From NCBI GenBank assembly GCA_963933975.1, contig CAWVWE010000005.1, positions 1-64,000 on the forward strand: a stretch of DNA of 64,000 bases, given 5' to 3'. Below the pieces are notes generated by a model. That model did not search any database, was not told the DNA's origin, and saw only the letters and a list, made by a program, of their open reading frames with translations. Each line of letters starts with the position of its first letter. Within the stretch, counting starts at the first letter, position 1. Source of the DNA: UBA10364 sp905182675 (lineage in GTDB: Bacteria; Bacteroidota; Bacteroidia; Flavobacteriales; Schleiferiaceae). Made by a program: the position numbers and the translations under genes. Shown piece after piece: positions 1 through 7,476 of this stretch.

Positions 1-124
1 CTTCTTCTACTGCAGTTTCTTCAACAACAGTTTCTTCGACAACAGTTTCTTCGACTTTTGGAGTTTCCTGAACAGGAATATCCTTCTTCACCTCTTCTTG
101 AGGTGCTTGATTCTCTTCTGACAT
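1..124 (-). CDS. Acidic-repeat protein, N-terminal fragment (cut by window edge)
   Basis: Reading leftward from an ATG at 122-124, the frame stays open to the window edge (41 residues, starting MSEENQAPQEE). The visible part is highly acidic and low in complexity, rich in Glu, Val and Thr, with a five-residue repeat of the VEETV kind. I do not recognise the protein, because the folded part lies outside the window. The gene is separate from gltA, since a terminator and a candidate -7 element lie between them. Acidic N-terminal tails of this sort occur on several Bacteroidota cytoplasmic proteins, so the tail gives no function. Confidence 0.6.
   Translation of the reverse strand, partial: MSEENQAPQEEVKKDIPVQETPKVEETVVEETVVEETAVEE
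12..56. repeat. Three tandem 15-bp units inside the acidic N-terminus
   Basis: Three consecutive 15-base units (12-26, 27-41, 42-56) differ at only a few positions and share the core CAGTTTCTTC. On the minus strand they encode repeats of Val-Glu-Glu-Thr-Val/Ala. Near-identity at the DNA level suggests recent slippage-type expansion and possible length variation between strains. Confidence 0.7.
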
Positions 125-236
125 GAGAGATTTAATTGTATCCCAGGTACTTGTATGCAACTATCACTTTCCCTTGAGAGTGGTTTTATATTTAAAAGAC
201 CCCTATGTATGCATACTACGTGTCCATAAGGGGGTG

Positions 237-244
237 CAAATATA
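237..244 (-). promoter_or_regulatory. Candidate -7 element for the acidic-repeat gene
   Basis: The minus strand reads TATATTTG, an exact match to the Bacteroidota -7 consensus TAnnTTTG. No TTG lies at the expected spacing upstream. It would give a leader of about 105 bases before the ATG at 124. That leader contains a small imperfect stem (165-182) and a 10-bp palindrome (207-216). Confidence 0.4.
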
Positions 245-280
245 TACTATAAATGGCTAGAAATCTAAATGTTAACCAAC

Positions 281-313
281 AAAAAACCCTGACTCAAATC
301 AATGAATCAGGGT
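281..313 (-). terminator. Rho-independent terminator after gltA
   Basis: On the minus strand, ten-base arms (ACCCTGATTC against GAGTCAGGGT, one mismatch) enclose a short loop and are followed at once by a run of six T. It lies 22 bases past the gltA stop codon and closes the carA-eno-gltA unit. Confidence 0.85.
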
Positions 314-334
314 CTGTAATCAATTGGCTTTTTA

Positions 335-1639
335 CTACTTGTCAAATTGTTTTTTTAACAATTCCGTAGTGGTTGAACCAGGACGTTCTAATGGCATACC
401 CATAGCACGATCCCAAATTAAATTAGTCAACGTACCAAGTGAACGAGCAACACCAAAAAGTACCGTATAGAATTCATATTCTACTAAACCATAATGCGTT
501 AACAGTTGACCACTGTGGGCATCAACGTTGGGCCATGGATTCTTAACCTTTCCGGTTGCAGCAAGGATATCAGGAACAACCTCATAAATCATACTTACGA
601 TCTTGAATAGCTCACTGTTCGGCATTTTAGCCAGTGCAAATTCACGTTGTGCCGTATAGCGCGGATCAGTTTTACGTAGAACAGCATGTCCAAAGCCTGG
701 TATAACTTTACCCGCCTCAAGTGTTTTTTTACAATAGTTAGCGATTTGGTCTTTAGTCGGCAATCCGCCGCCAAGTTCCTGACGCATGCTATTGATCCAT
801 CTAATCACTTCCTGATTCGCTAAGCCGTGTAATGGGCCTGCTAAACCATTCATACCAGCGGAGAAACTAAGGTAAGCATCGCTTAACGTAGACCCCACTA
901 AATGAACTGCATGGGCACTTACGTTACCACCTTCGTGATCTGCGTGTATCGTAAGATAAACGCGCATCAACTCTTTAAATTCATCGTTATCAAAGCCCAA
1001 CATATGGGCAAAATTACCTGCCCAGTCAAGTTTAGGGTCCGGCTCAATATGTTGGTCGCTGTGGTACATTCTACGATAAATATAGGCAGCTACACGCGGT
1101 AGACGCGCAATCAAGTTCATGCAGTCCTCATAAGTAGAGTCCCAATATTCACTTTTGTGAACACCATTAGCATAGGCCTTGGAGAACACACTCTCTGTCC
1201 CCATTGCCATAATTGCAATAGAGAACTGGGTCATTGGATGCGTCTTGATAGGTAACGCGTCGATCGCCTTAAAAACGTGCACCGGCACATTACTCCTACG
1301 AACCCAATTGTTACTCAATCGTCTAGCTTCGTCTTCCGTTGGAATCTCATTCATCAACATCAGGTGAAAAAGACCTTCCGGTAATGGTTGCTCACCACCG
1401 GGATACTTAGGTAATTTCTGCTGAAGCTCGGGAATACTGTATCCTCTAAAACGAATACCTTCATCCGGATCTAATTTAGACGTCTCACAAATTAACGCAG
1501 GCATTCCTCGCATACCTCCATACAGTTGCCCCAACTTGATGTCAGCTATTTTCTCATCGGCATTTGCCTTTAGAAAAGTCTTAGTATCGGCAACGATGGA
1601 GGGAAATATGTCTCGGAACTGCTCTTTAATTCTATCCAT
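335..1639 (-). CDS. gltA: Citrate synthase, eukaryotic (mitochondrial) type
   Basis: This enzyme condenses oxaloacetate and acetyl-CoA to citrate at the entry of the TCA cycle. The 434-residue protein looks like mitochondrial citrate synthase rather than the usual bacterial GltA. It has YGGMRGM near residue 40, DEGIRFRGYSIPE at 59-71, HADHEGGNVSAH at 232-243, GPLHGLANQE at 268-277, PGFGHAVLRKTDPR at 314-327 and NVDAHSG at 371-377. The catalytic residues of the animal enzyme correspond to His235, His318 and Asp373. It is the last gene of a carA-eno-gltA unit and starts 24 bases after the eno stop. The start chosen is the only good ATG. I infer a dimeric enzyme without the NADH allostery of Gram-negative hexameric GltA; the sequence alone does not prove this. 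Confidence 0.95.
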   Translation of the reverse strand: MDRIKEQFRDIFPSIVADTKTFLKANADEKIADIKLGQLYGGMRGMPALICETSKLDPDEGIRFRGYSIPELQQKLPKYPGGEQPLPEGLFHLMLMNEIPTEDEARRLSNNWVRRSNVPVHVFKAIDALPIKTHPMTQFSIAIMAMGTESVFSKAYANGVHKSEYWDSTYEDCMNLIARLPRVAAYIYRRMYHSDQHIEPDPKLDWAGNFAHMLGFDNDEFKELMRVYLTIHADHEGGNVSAHAVHLVGSTLSDAYLSFSAGMNGLAGPLHGLANQEVIRWINSMRQELGGGLPTKDQIANYCKKTLEAGKVIPGFGHAVLRKTDPRYTAQREFALAKMPNSELFKIVSMIYEVVPDILAATGKVKNPWPNVDAHSGQLLTHYGLVEYEFYTVLFGVARSLGTLTNLIWDRAMGMPLERPGSTTTELLKKQFDK

Positions 1640-1663
1640 GATAAGGGTATGTTATATATTATA

Positions 1664-2953
1664 TTAGCTAATAAAGCGGAAGTTTTTTCCAGGGAACACA
1701 GCAAGTTCTCCTAATTCTTCCTCTATTCTTAATAATTGATTGTACTTGGCCATGCGGTCCGAACGTGAGGCCGAACCTGTCTTAATTTGACCTGTATTTA
1801 ATGCCACTGCCAAATCAGCAATTGTAGCATCCTCAGTCTCTCCACTACGGTGTGACATAACGGAAGTCATCATATGTCTGTTGGCCAAAGAAACAGTGTT
1901 TATAGTCTCCGTTAAGGTACCGATTTGGTTCACTTTAATTAAAACACTATTGGCACTTCCTTCTTCGATACCTCGTGCGACACGCTTTTCATTTGTAACG
2001 AATAAATCATCACCAACCAACTGCACTTTACTTCCGATTTTCGCGTGCAACTTTGCCCAACCAGACCAATCGTCTTCGTGCAGACCATCTTCAATAGAAG
2101 CAATAGGATATTTCTCAATCCAATTGGCCCAATAATCTACCATCTGATCTGAAGTTAGTTCGCGACCATCACTCTTATGAAATATGTAGGTGCCTGTCTC
2201 TGCGTTGTAAAACTCTGAAGCAGCGGCATCCATCGCAATCCAAATATCAACACCTGGCTTATAACCCGCCTTCACAATACTCTCAAGAATGATTTCTAAA
2301 GCTTCCTCGTTAGAGCCAATTGAAGGTGCAAAACCACCTTCATCACCTACATTCGTGCTATATCCTTTACTCTTAAGAACTGTCTTCAAGTTATGAAATA
2401 CCTCAGTCCCCATACGCAATGCTTGACTAAAAGAATTGGCACCAAATGGCATCACCATAAATTCTTGAAAATCAATAGAATTATCCGCATGCGAACCTCC
2501 ATTGATAATATTCATCATGGGTACAGGAAGTGTACGAGCATTAACCCCACCAATATATCTATACAACGGTTGCCCTGTACTTTCTGCAGCAGCTTTAGCA
2601 ACAGCAAGAGAAACTGCTAGAATAGCGTTAGCGCCAAGTCTACCTTTGTTCTCCGTGCCATCAAGCTCAATCATTAATGAATCAATGTGTGCCTGCTCAG
2701 TTACGATTTCACCCTCTAGCTCGGGAGCTATGATATCATTTACATTCTCAACAGCCTTGAGAACTCCTCTTCCCATATACATGGAGGCATCACCATCTCT
2801 CAATTCAACTGCTTCATGAACTCCTGTAGATGCTCCTGAAGGAACTGCAGCTCTTCCCATTGCACCTGACGATGTAATAACATCCACTTCAACGGTGGGA
2901 TTACCACGTGAATCCAAAATCTGACGGGCATGAATATGCGTAATAACAGACAT
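1664..2953 (-). CDS. eno: Enolase (phosphopyruvate hydratase)
   Basis: Enolase converts 2-phosphoglycerate to phosphoenolpyruvate in glycolysis and gluconeogenesis. The 429 residues match the usual family length. They include the N-terminal RQILDSRGNPTVEV segment, SIEDGLHEDDW, GDDLFVTN, the Lys-bearing SVLIKVNQIGTLTET and the SHRSGETED signature near the C-terminus. Mg-binding acidic residues are present in DEGG, SIEDGL and VGDDLF. The gene sits between carA and gltA in one transcription direction, with 43 and 24 bases to its neighbours. No promoter of its own is visible. Confidence 0.97.
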   Translation of the reverse strand: MSVITHIHARQILDSRGNPTVEVDVITSSGAMGRAAVPSGASTGVHEAVELRDGDASMYMGRGVLKAVENVNDIIAPELEGEIVTEQAHIDSLMIELDGTENKGRLGANAILAVSLAVAKAAAESTGQPLYRYIGGVNARTLPVPMMNIINGGSHADNSIDFQEFMVMPFGANSFSQALRMGTEVFHNLKTVLKSKGYSTNVGDEGGFAPSIGSNEEALEIILESIVKAGYKPGVDIWIAMDAAASEFYNAETGTYIFHKSDGRELTSDQMVDYWANWIEKYPIASIEDGLHEDDWSGWAKLHAKIGSKVQLVGDDLFVTNEKRVARGIEEGSANSVLIKVNQIGTLTETINTVSLANRHMMTSVMSHRSGETEDATIADLAVALNTGQIKTGSASRSDRMAKYNQLLRIEEELGELAVFPGKNFRFIS

Positions 2954-2996
2954 AATCTTAAATTTTAAATGTTAGTTGTCTAATTCAATGATCGGA

Positions 2997-4097
2997 CTAG
3001 TGGTTCTTAACGTTTTCTATGAATTGGTCAAAAAGATAGCGACTATCATGAGGACCTGGTGAAGCTTCAGGATGGTATTGGACGGAAAAACAATTCGCAT
3101 CACTGCGCTTTATACCAGCTACAGTTTGATCATTTAAATGTAGATGAGTCAATTCAACATTAGCCGCAGCCTTGACATCATCCATATTCACAACAAAGCC
3201 GTGATTTTGAGAAGTGATTTCTCCTAAGCCCGTTGCCATATTCTTAACAGGGTGATTGATACCTCGATGGCCATTATGCATCTTGAAAGTGGTTAGCCCA
3301 CTTGCCAACGCAATCATCTGGTGTCCTAAACAGATACCAAAAACCGGTAAACCACTGGCAATTCCTTTCGCTACTTCTTTTACAACTTCTGGAGATGCAG
3401 CAGGATCACCCGGACCATTGGAATAAAACAATCCATTTGGTCCCCATTCCAACATTTCCTCTAATGAAGTATTCCAAGGGAAGACCTTCACCAAGGCGCC
3501 ACGGTCTGTCAAACACTTCGTAATATTACTTTTTATTCCCAAATCTAAAGCAGCAATGCGCAAATTACTCGAGGCATCGCCTACTTCATAAGCTTCAACA
3601 GTACTAACCTTTGGAGCCAGAGCTAAGCCTTCCATTGAAGGACAGTCTCTCAGTCTGACTTTTAAGCTCTCAATGTCGTGTATTTCGGTTGAAATTATAG
3701 CATTCATAGCTCCAGCATCGCGAATGTGACGTACTAGTGCTCTTGTATCAATATCTTTAATGGCAACCTTGTTTTCCTTTTCAAAATAACCGAATAGACT
3801 GTCAGACTTACCTGATCTAGAAGCAACCTCACTGAAGTTTTTCGTGATCAAGCCTGCTATCTGAATTTTATCACTCTCTACCTCATTCGTACGTACACCA
3901 TAATTACCGATATGGGCAGACGCCATGACCATTAGCTGGCCAAAATAAGAAGGATCAGTAAAAATTTCTTGATAACCCGTCATTCCAGTATTGAAGCAAA
4001 TCTCACCGAATGCAGTGCCGTCTAAACCTGTCGAAGAACCGTAAAAAACTGTTCCATCCTCTAGTAATAACAGGGCTTTTTTAGATGTGTCTTTCAT
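2997..4097 (-). CDS. carA: Carbamoyl-phosphate synthase, small (glutaminase) subunit
   Basis: CarA hydrolyses glutamine and passes ammonia to CarB for carbamoyl phosphate, the precursor of pyrimidines and arginine. The 366 residues carry the N-terminal CPSase small domain and a C-terminal class I amidotransferase domain. The nucleophile is Cys256 in FGICLGHQ, and His342 and Glu344 (QYHPEASPGP) complete the triad. The carB gene is not in this window. A terminator hairpin ends only 12 bases before this ATG, and I see no promoter between the two. carA may therefore depend on readthrough from the ribosomal operon or on attenuation. Confidence 0.96.
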   Translation of the reverse strand: MKDTSKKALLLLEDGTVFYGSSTGLDGTAFGEICFNTGMTGYQEIFTDPSYFGQLMVMASAHIGNYGVRTNEVESDKIQIAGLITKNFSEVASRSGKSDSLFGYFEKENKVAIKDIDTRALVRHIRDAGAMNAIISTEIHDIESLKVRLRDCPSMEGLALAPKVSTVEAYEVGDASSNLRIAALDLGIKSNITKCLTDRGALVKVFPWNTSLEEMLEWGPNGLFYSNGPGDPAASPEVVKEVAKGIASGLPVFGICLGHQMIALASGLTTFKMHNGHRGINHPVKNMATGLGEITSQNHGFVVNMDDVKAAANVELTHLHLNDQTVAGIKRSDANCFSVQYHPEASPGPHDSRYLFDQFIENVKNH

Positions 4098-4109
4098 ATT
4101 CGTTTTTTC

Positions 4110-4149
4110 AAAAAAAAAGGGAAAGTAGGCATGACCCTATTTCCCCTTT
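4110..4149 (-). terminator. Terminator (or attenuator) between rplQ and carA
   Basis: On the minus strand an imperfect stem of about 13 pairs (AAAGGGGAAAATAGG against CCTACTTTCCCTTT, one bulge and one mismatch) is followed by eight T. It closes the ribosomal operon 40 bases after rplQ but lies directly in front of carA. Confidence 0.8.
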
Positions 4150-4189
4150 AAATTACTTAACAATGACCAATTAGGCGCATTAGATAGGT

Positions 4190-4696
4190 TTATTCAGCCG
4201 TTTCCTCTTTAACATCCTCTGTAGAAGCGTCAGCTACTACTTCCTCTGCTACAACCTCCGTTATAACTTCTTCTGTTGAAGTTTTAACTCGGCGACTACG
4301 ACGTGTTGTCTTCTTCTTATCATCACTGCCATAAATTTCATTGAAATCTACGAGCTCTACCATACACATCTCAGCATTATCACCTAGTCTAGTACCCGTT
4401 TTGATAATACGTGTATAACCTCCAGGACGATCACCTACTTTAGGACCAACCACAGTGAATAGTTCAGTGACTATTTCTTTCTGACGAAGAGCCGCAAAAG
4501 TCATACGACGATTGTGCGTTGTATTTTCCTTAGAACGAGTAACCAATGGATCCACAAATTTACGTAGCTCTTTTGCCTTCTGGACAGTAGTATTGATACG
4601 CTTGTGCATAATCAACGATCCTGCCATATTGCTAAGCATAGCCTTTCTGTGTGCAGTTTTTCTTCCGAGGTGGTTGTTTTTCTTACCGTGTCTCAT
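4190..4696 (-). CDS. rplQ: 50S ribosomal protein L17 with C-terminal extension
   Basis: This is a large-subunit protein near the exit tunnel. Residues 1-122 are the normal L17 fold, starting MRHGKKNNHLGRK. Residues 123-168 are an extra tail, first basic (KKKTTRRSRRVK) and then strongly acidic (Glu/Val/Ala). E. coli L17 has 127 residues; such tails are common in Bacteroidota. It is the last gene of the ribosomal block, 2 bases after rpoA, and is followed by a terminator. Confidence 0.97.
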   Translation of the reverse strand: MRHGKKNNHLGRKTAHRKAMLSNMAGSLIMHKRINTTVQKAKELRKFVDPLVTRSKENTTHNRRMTFAALRQKEIVTELFTVVGPKVGDRPGGYTRIIKTGTRLGDNAEMCMVELVDFNEIYGSDDKKKTTRRSRRVKTSTEEVITEVVAEEVVADASTEDVKEETAE

Positions 4697-4698
4697 GA

Positions 4699-5691
4699 TT
4701 ATTCTTTATCGAGCTTGTACTTGGAAATATCCATTCCAAAGCTCAAGTTTTTATTATCTACAAGCTCCTCTAATTCGGTCAACGACTTTTTACCAAAGTT
4801 GCGGAATTTCATTAAATCAGACTTAGAGAACGTTACTAAATCGCCCAAAGTATCCACTTCCGCAGCTTTCAAACAATTCAACGCACGTACACTAAGATCC
4901 ATGTCATGCAGCTTCGTTTTTAACAGTTGGCGCATGTGTAGCGCTTCCTCATCATACGACTCAGTATCAGAAGACTCCTCGTCTTCTAAACTAATACGCT
5001 CATCACTGAATAACATAAAGTGATGAATAAGGATTTTGGCAGCTTCAGTTAGCGCTTCTTTTGGATGAATGGAACCATCAGTTTCAATATCTAAAACTAA
5101 CTTTTCGTAATCCGTTTTTTGCTCTACACGATAGTTGTCTATAGAGTACTTTACATTCCTAATAGGAGTATAAATACTATCTAAAGCTATCGTACCGATA
5201 GCAGCATCAGGTTTCTTGTTGAACTCAGCACCAATGTATCCTCTTCCTTTGTCTATAACAAGCTCCATAGACAAACTAACGCTTGGATCCATGTTACAAA
5301 TTACAAACTCAGGATTAAGAACCTGGAAAGCGGTGATATGAGCAGCAAGATCACCAGCTACCAATTGCTCCTTCCCGCTAACCGTGATCTTCACAGTCTC
5401 AGTATCAGTGGATTCAATTTGTTGCTTAAATCTAACCTGCTTCAAATTCAGTACCATCTCCGTAACGTCTTCTACGACGCCTTGTATAGTACTAAACTCG
5501 TGGTCTACACCTTCAATTCTCAAAGAAGTCAAGGCGAAACCCTCGAGACCTGATAACAATACTCTTCGGAGTGCATTACCTACTGTTAGACCGTAGCCTG
5601 GTTCCAAAGGTCTGAACTCGAACTGACCACTACGGTCAGTTGATGCGTTCATGATAACTTTATCCGGCTTTTGGAAATTAAGAATAGCCAT
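4699..5691 (-). CDS. rpoA: RNA polymerase alpha subunit
   Basis: Alpha dimerises to nucleate RNA polymerase and contacts promoter DNA and activators. The 330 residues comprise the N-terminal assembly domain (about 1-230, with LRRVLLSGLEGFA) and the C-terminal helix-hairpin-helix domain (about 250-330, LKAAEVDTLGDLVTFSKSDL then NFGKKSLTELEE). The linker is acidic (DEESSDTESYDEEA). It lies 21 bases after rpsD and 2 before rplQ, the standard alpha-operon order. Confidence 0.98.
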   Translation of the reverse strand: MAILNFQKPDKVIMNASTDRSGQFEFRPLEPGYGLTVGNALRRVLLSGLEGFALTSLRIEGVDHEFSTIQGVVEDVTEMVLNLKQVRFKQQIESTDTETVKITVSGKEQLVAGDLAAHITAFQVLNPEFVICNMDPSVSLSMELVIDKGRGYIGAEFNKKPDAAIGTIALDSIYTPIRNVKYSIDNYRVEQKTDYEKLVLDIETDGSIHPKEALTEAAKILIHHFMLFSDERISLEDEESSDTESYDEEALHMRQLLKTKLHDMDLSVRALNCLKAAEVDTLGDLVTFSKSDLMKFRNFGKKSLTELEELVDNKNLSFGMDISKYKLDKE

Positions 5692-5712
5692 ATAAATGGG
5701 TATAAGGTGTTA

Positions 5713-6318
5713 TTATTTAGAGTACAATTCTACGATCAACTGTTCTTTGATATTCTCTGGTATAGCGTCACGAGAAGGAACATTCAAAAATGTACCCTCC
5801 TGCTTACTCTCATTCCACTCTAACCAAGGGGAATCAGCATTTTTAGAAGCCATTGATTCGGAAATCACAACCAGCGATTTAGATTTTTCACGTATGCCTA
5901 TTACATCACCAGCTTTGATGATCATAGAAGGAATACTTGCAATTTCACCATTAACGGTGATGTGACGGTGTCCAACTAGTTGACGACCCGCATCACGAGT
6001 CTTACCTAGACCTAAGCGAAACACAACATTATCCAAACGACTTTCACAAAGCTGAAGAAGAACATCACCTGTTTTTGCTTTGCTTCTGGATGCCTTATCG
6101 AACATGTTTGCAAACTGACGCTCTAAAATACCATAAGTGTATTTAGCTTTTTGCTTTTCCTGTAATTGAACAGCATACTCACTTTTCTTACCGCGTCTGC
6201 GGGTATTGCCATGCTGACCTGGTCCATATTTACGCTTCTCGAAAGAGCTATCTGGGCCAAAGATCGCCTCACCCATACGACGAGCAATCTTTGTTTTTGG
6301 TCCTCTATATCTTGCCAT
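5713..6318 (-). CDS. rpsD: 30S ribosomal protein S4 (zinc-free form)
   Basis: S4 is a primary 16S rRNA binder needed for small-subunit assembly. The protein has 201 residues. The N-terminus MARYRGPKTKIARR has none of the Cys residues of the zinc-binding version. An S4 RNA-binding domain occupies roughly 90-155 (SRLDNVVFRLGLGKTRDAGRQLVGHRHITVNG). It is the alpha-operon member before rpoA. Confidence 0.97.
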   Translation of the reverse strand: MARYRGPKTKIARRMGEAIFGPDSSFEKRKYGPGQHGNTRRRGKKSEYAVQLQEKQKAKYTYGILERQFANMFDKASRSKAKTGDVLLQLCESRLDNVVFRLGLGKTRDAGRQLVGHRHITVNGEIASIPSMIIKAGDVIGIREKSKSLVVISESMASKNADSPWLEWNESKQEGTFLNVPSRDAIPENIKEQLIVELYSK

Positions 6319-6336
6319 AATACTATTATTCTAAAA

Positions 6337-6729
6337 TTATACTCGACGCTTCTTGGGCGCACGACATCCATTGTGAGGTATTGGAGTGATATCAATGATT
6401 TCCACCACCTCGATACCTAGGTTATGTAAAGAGCGTATTGCACTCTCACGACCATTACCCGGACCTTTCACGTAAGCCTTTACCTTTTTCAAGCCAGCTT
6501 CCAAAGCAACACGACCACAATCTTCAGCAGCCATTTGAGCTGCGTAAGGGGTGTTCTTTTTGCTCCCGCGGAACCCCATCTTACCAGCAGAAGACCAAGA
6601 AATAACTTGCCCTTGCTGATTTGTCAATGAGATTATAATATTATTAAATGAAGAACCGATATGCGCTTGGCCCAGTGCGTCAATACGCACTTTACGTTTC
6701 TTCGTTTGCTTTCCTTGTTTCTTAGCCAT
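6337..6729 (-). CDS. rpsK: 30S ribosomal protein S11
   Basis: S11 forms part of the platform of the small subunit. The 130 residues end in the typical PHNGCRAPKKRRV tail and include KGPGNGRESAIRSL. It lies 9 bases after rpsM and 18 before rpsD. Confidence 0.97.
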   Translation of the reverse strand: MAKKQGKQTKKRKVRIDALGQAHIGSSFNNIIISLTNQQGQVISWSSAGKMGFRGSKKNTPYAAQMAAEDCGRVALEAGLKKVKAYVKGPGNGRESAIRSLHNLGIEVVEIIDITPIPHNGCRAPKKRRV

Positions 6730-6738
6730 AACTAACTA

Positions 6739-7116
6739 TTATTTAGTTGCTTTTTTCTTATTAGCAACCGTTTTTCTCTTACCCTTTCTCGTACGAGAAT
6801 TGTTCTTAGTCCTTTGACCTCGTAACGGGAGACCCAAACGGTGACGAATTCCTCGGTTACACCCAATGTCCATCATTCTCTTGATGTTCAATTGGACCTC
6901 AGAACGCAATTCACCTTCAACACGATACTCTTCGGAAATAACTCCTCGAATAGCGGTTAACTGATCATCAGTCCATTCTTGTACTTTGATGTCCTCGTGG
7001 ACATCTGCCTTTGCTAAAATCTCTTTCGAGCGGTTCAATCCAACCCCGTAAATATACGTCAGGCCAATAACACCACGCTTAGCTTTAGGTAAATCCACAC
7101 CTGCAATCCTTGCCAT
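6739..7116 (-). CDS. rpsM: 30S ribosomal protein S13
   Basis: S13 sits in the head of the small subunit and bridges to the large subunit. It has 125 residues, starts MARIAGVDLPKAKRGVIGL, contains the helix-two-turn-helix region and HRLGLPLRGQRTKNN, and has a basic tail. It follows rpmJ by 22 bases. Confidence 0.97.
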   Translation of the reverse strand: MARIAGVDLPKAKRGVIGLTYIYGVGLNRSKEILAKADVHEDIKVQEWTDDQLTAIRGVISEEYRVEGELRSEVQLNIKRMMDIGCNRGIRHRLGLPLRGQRTKNNSRTRKGKRKTVANKKKATK

Positions 7117-7138
7117 AGTTCTGTTTATCTATTATTGC

Positions 7139-7255
7139 TTAACCCTGACGTTGCTTAAACTTGGGGTTCTTTTTGTTAATTACATACAAGCGACCTTTAC
7201 GACGAACAATCTTACAGTCCGCACTACGCTTTTTTACTGAAGCTCTAACTTTCAT
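7139..7255 (-). CDS. rpmJ: 50S ribosomal protein L36 (zinc-free form)
   Basis: A 38-residue frame, MKVRASVKKRSADCKIVRR then a tail ending KQRQG, lies between infA and rpsM. The zinc-binding L36 has three Cys and one His; here only Cys14 remains, so this is the C-minus form. The start codon is 4 bases after the infA stop. The gene is short but its sequence and position are unmistakable. Confidence 0.95.
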   Translation of the reverse strand: MKVRASVKKRSADCKIVRRKGRLYVINKKNPKFKQRQG

Positions 7256-7259
7256 TTCC

Positions 7260-7475
7260 TTAGTATCTATACGTTATACGAGCCTTAGATAAATCATAAG
7301 GACTCATTTCTAGTTTAACTTTATCTCCAGGAAGAAGCTTGATGTAATGCATCCTCATCTTCCCTGAAATGTGCGCGGTCACAACATGACCATTCTCTAA
7401 CTCAACTCTAAACATAGCATTTGACAACGCCTCTGTGACACTACCATCTTGCTCAATCGCATTTTGCTTTGCCAT
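7260..7475 (-). CDS. infA: Translation initiation factor IF-1
   Basis: IF-1 blocks the A site during initiation. The protein has 71 residues with a single OB fold, including the core GHVVTAHISGKMRMHYIKLL and PGDKVKLEMSPYDLSKARI. It starts 1 base after the secY stop. No map (methionine aminopeptidase) gene intervenes, unlike in some Bacteroidota. Confidence 0.97.
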   Translation of the reverse strand: MAKQNAIEQDGSVTEALSNAMFRVELENGHVVTAHISGKMRMHYIKLLPGDKVKLEMSPYDLSKARITYRY

Positions 7476-7476
7476 A

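Noticed and set aside
207..216. Palindrome GTATGCATAC in the leader of the edge gene
   Set aside because: Only ten bases and not repeated near other promoters; could be chance. It resembles half-sites of the MarR palindrome, but the spacing differs.
2502..2819. 105-codon open frame on the plus strand inside eno
   Set aside because: It lies entirely opposite a certain gene, has no family resemblance and is explained by the codon pattern of eno.
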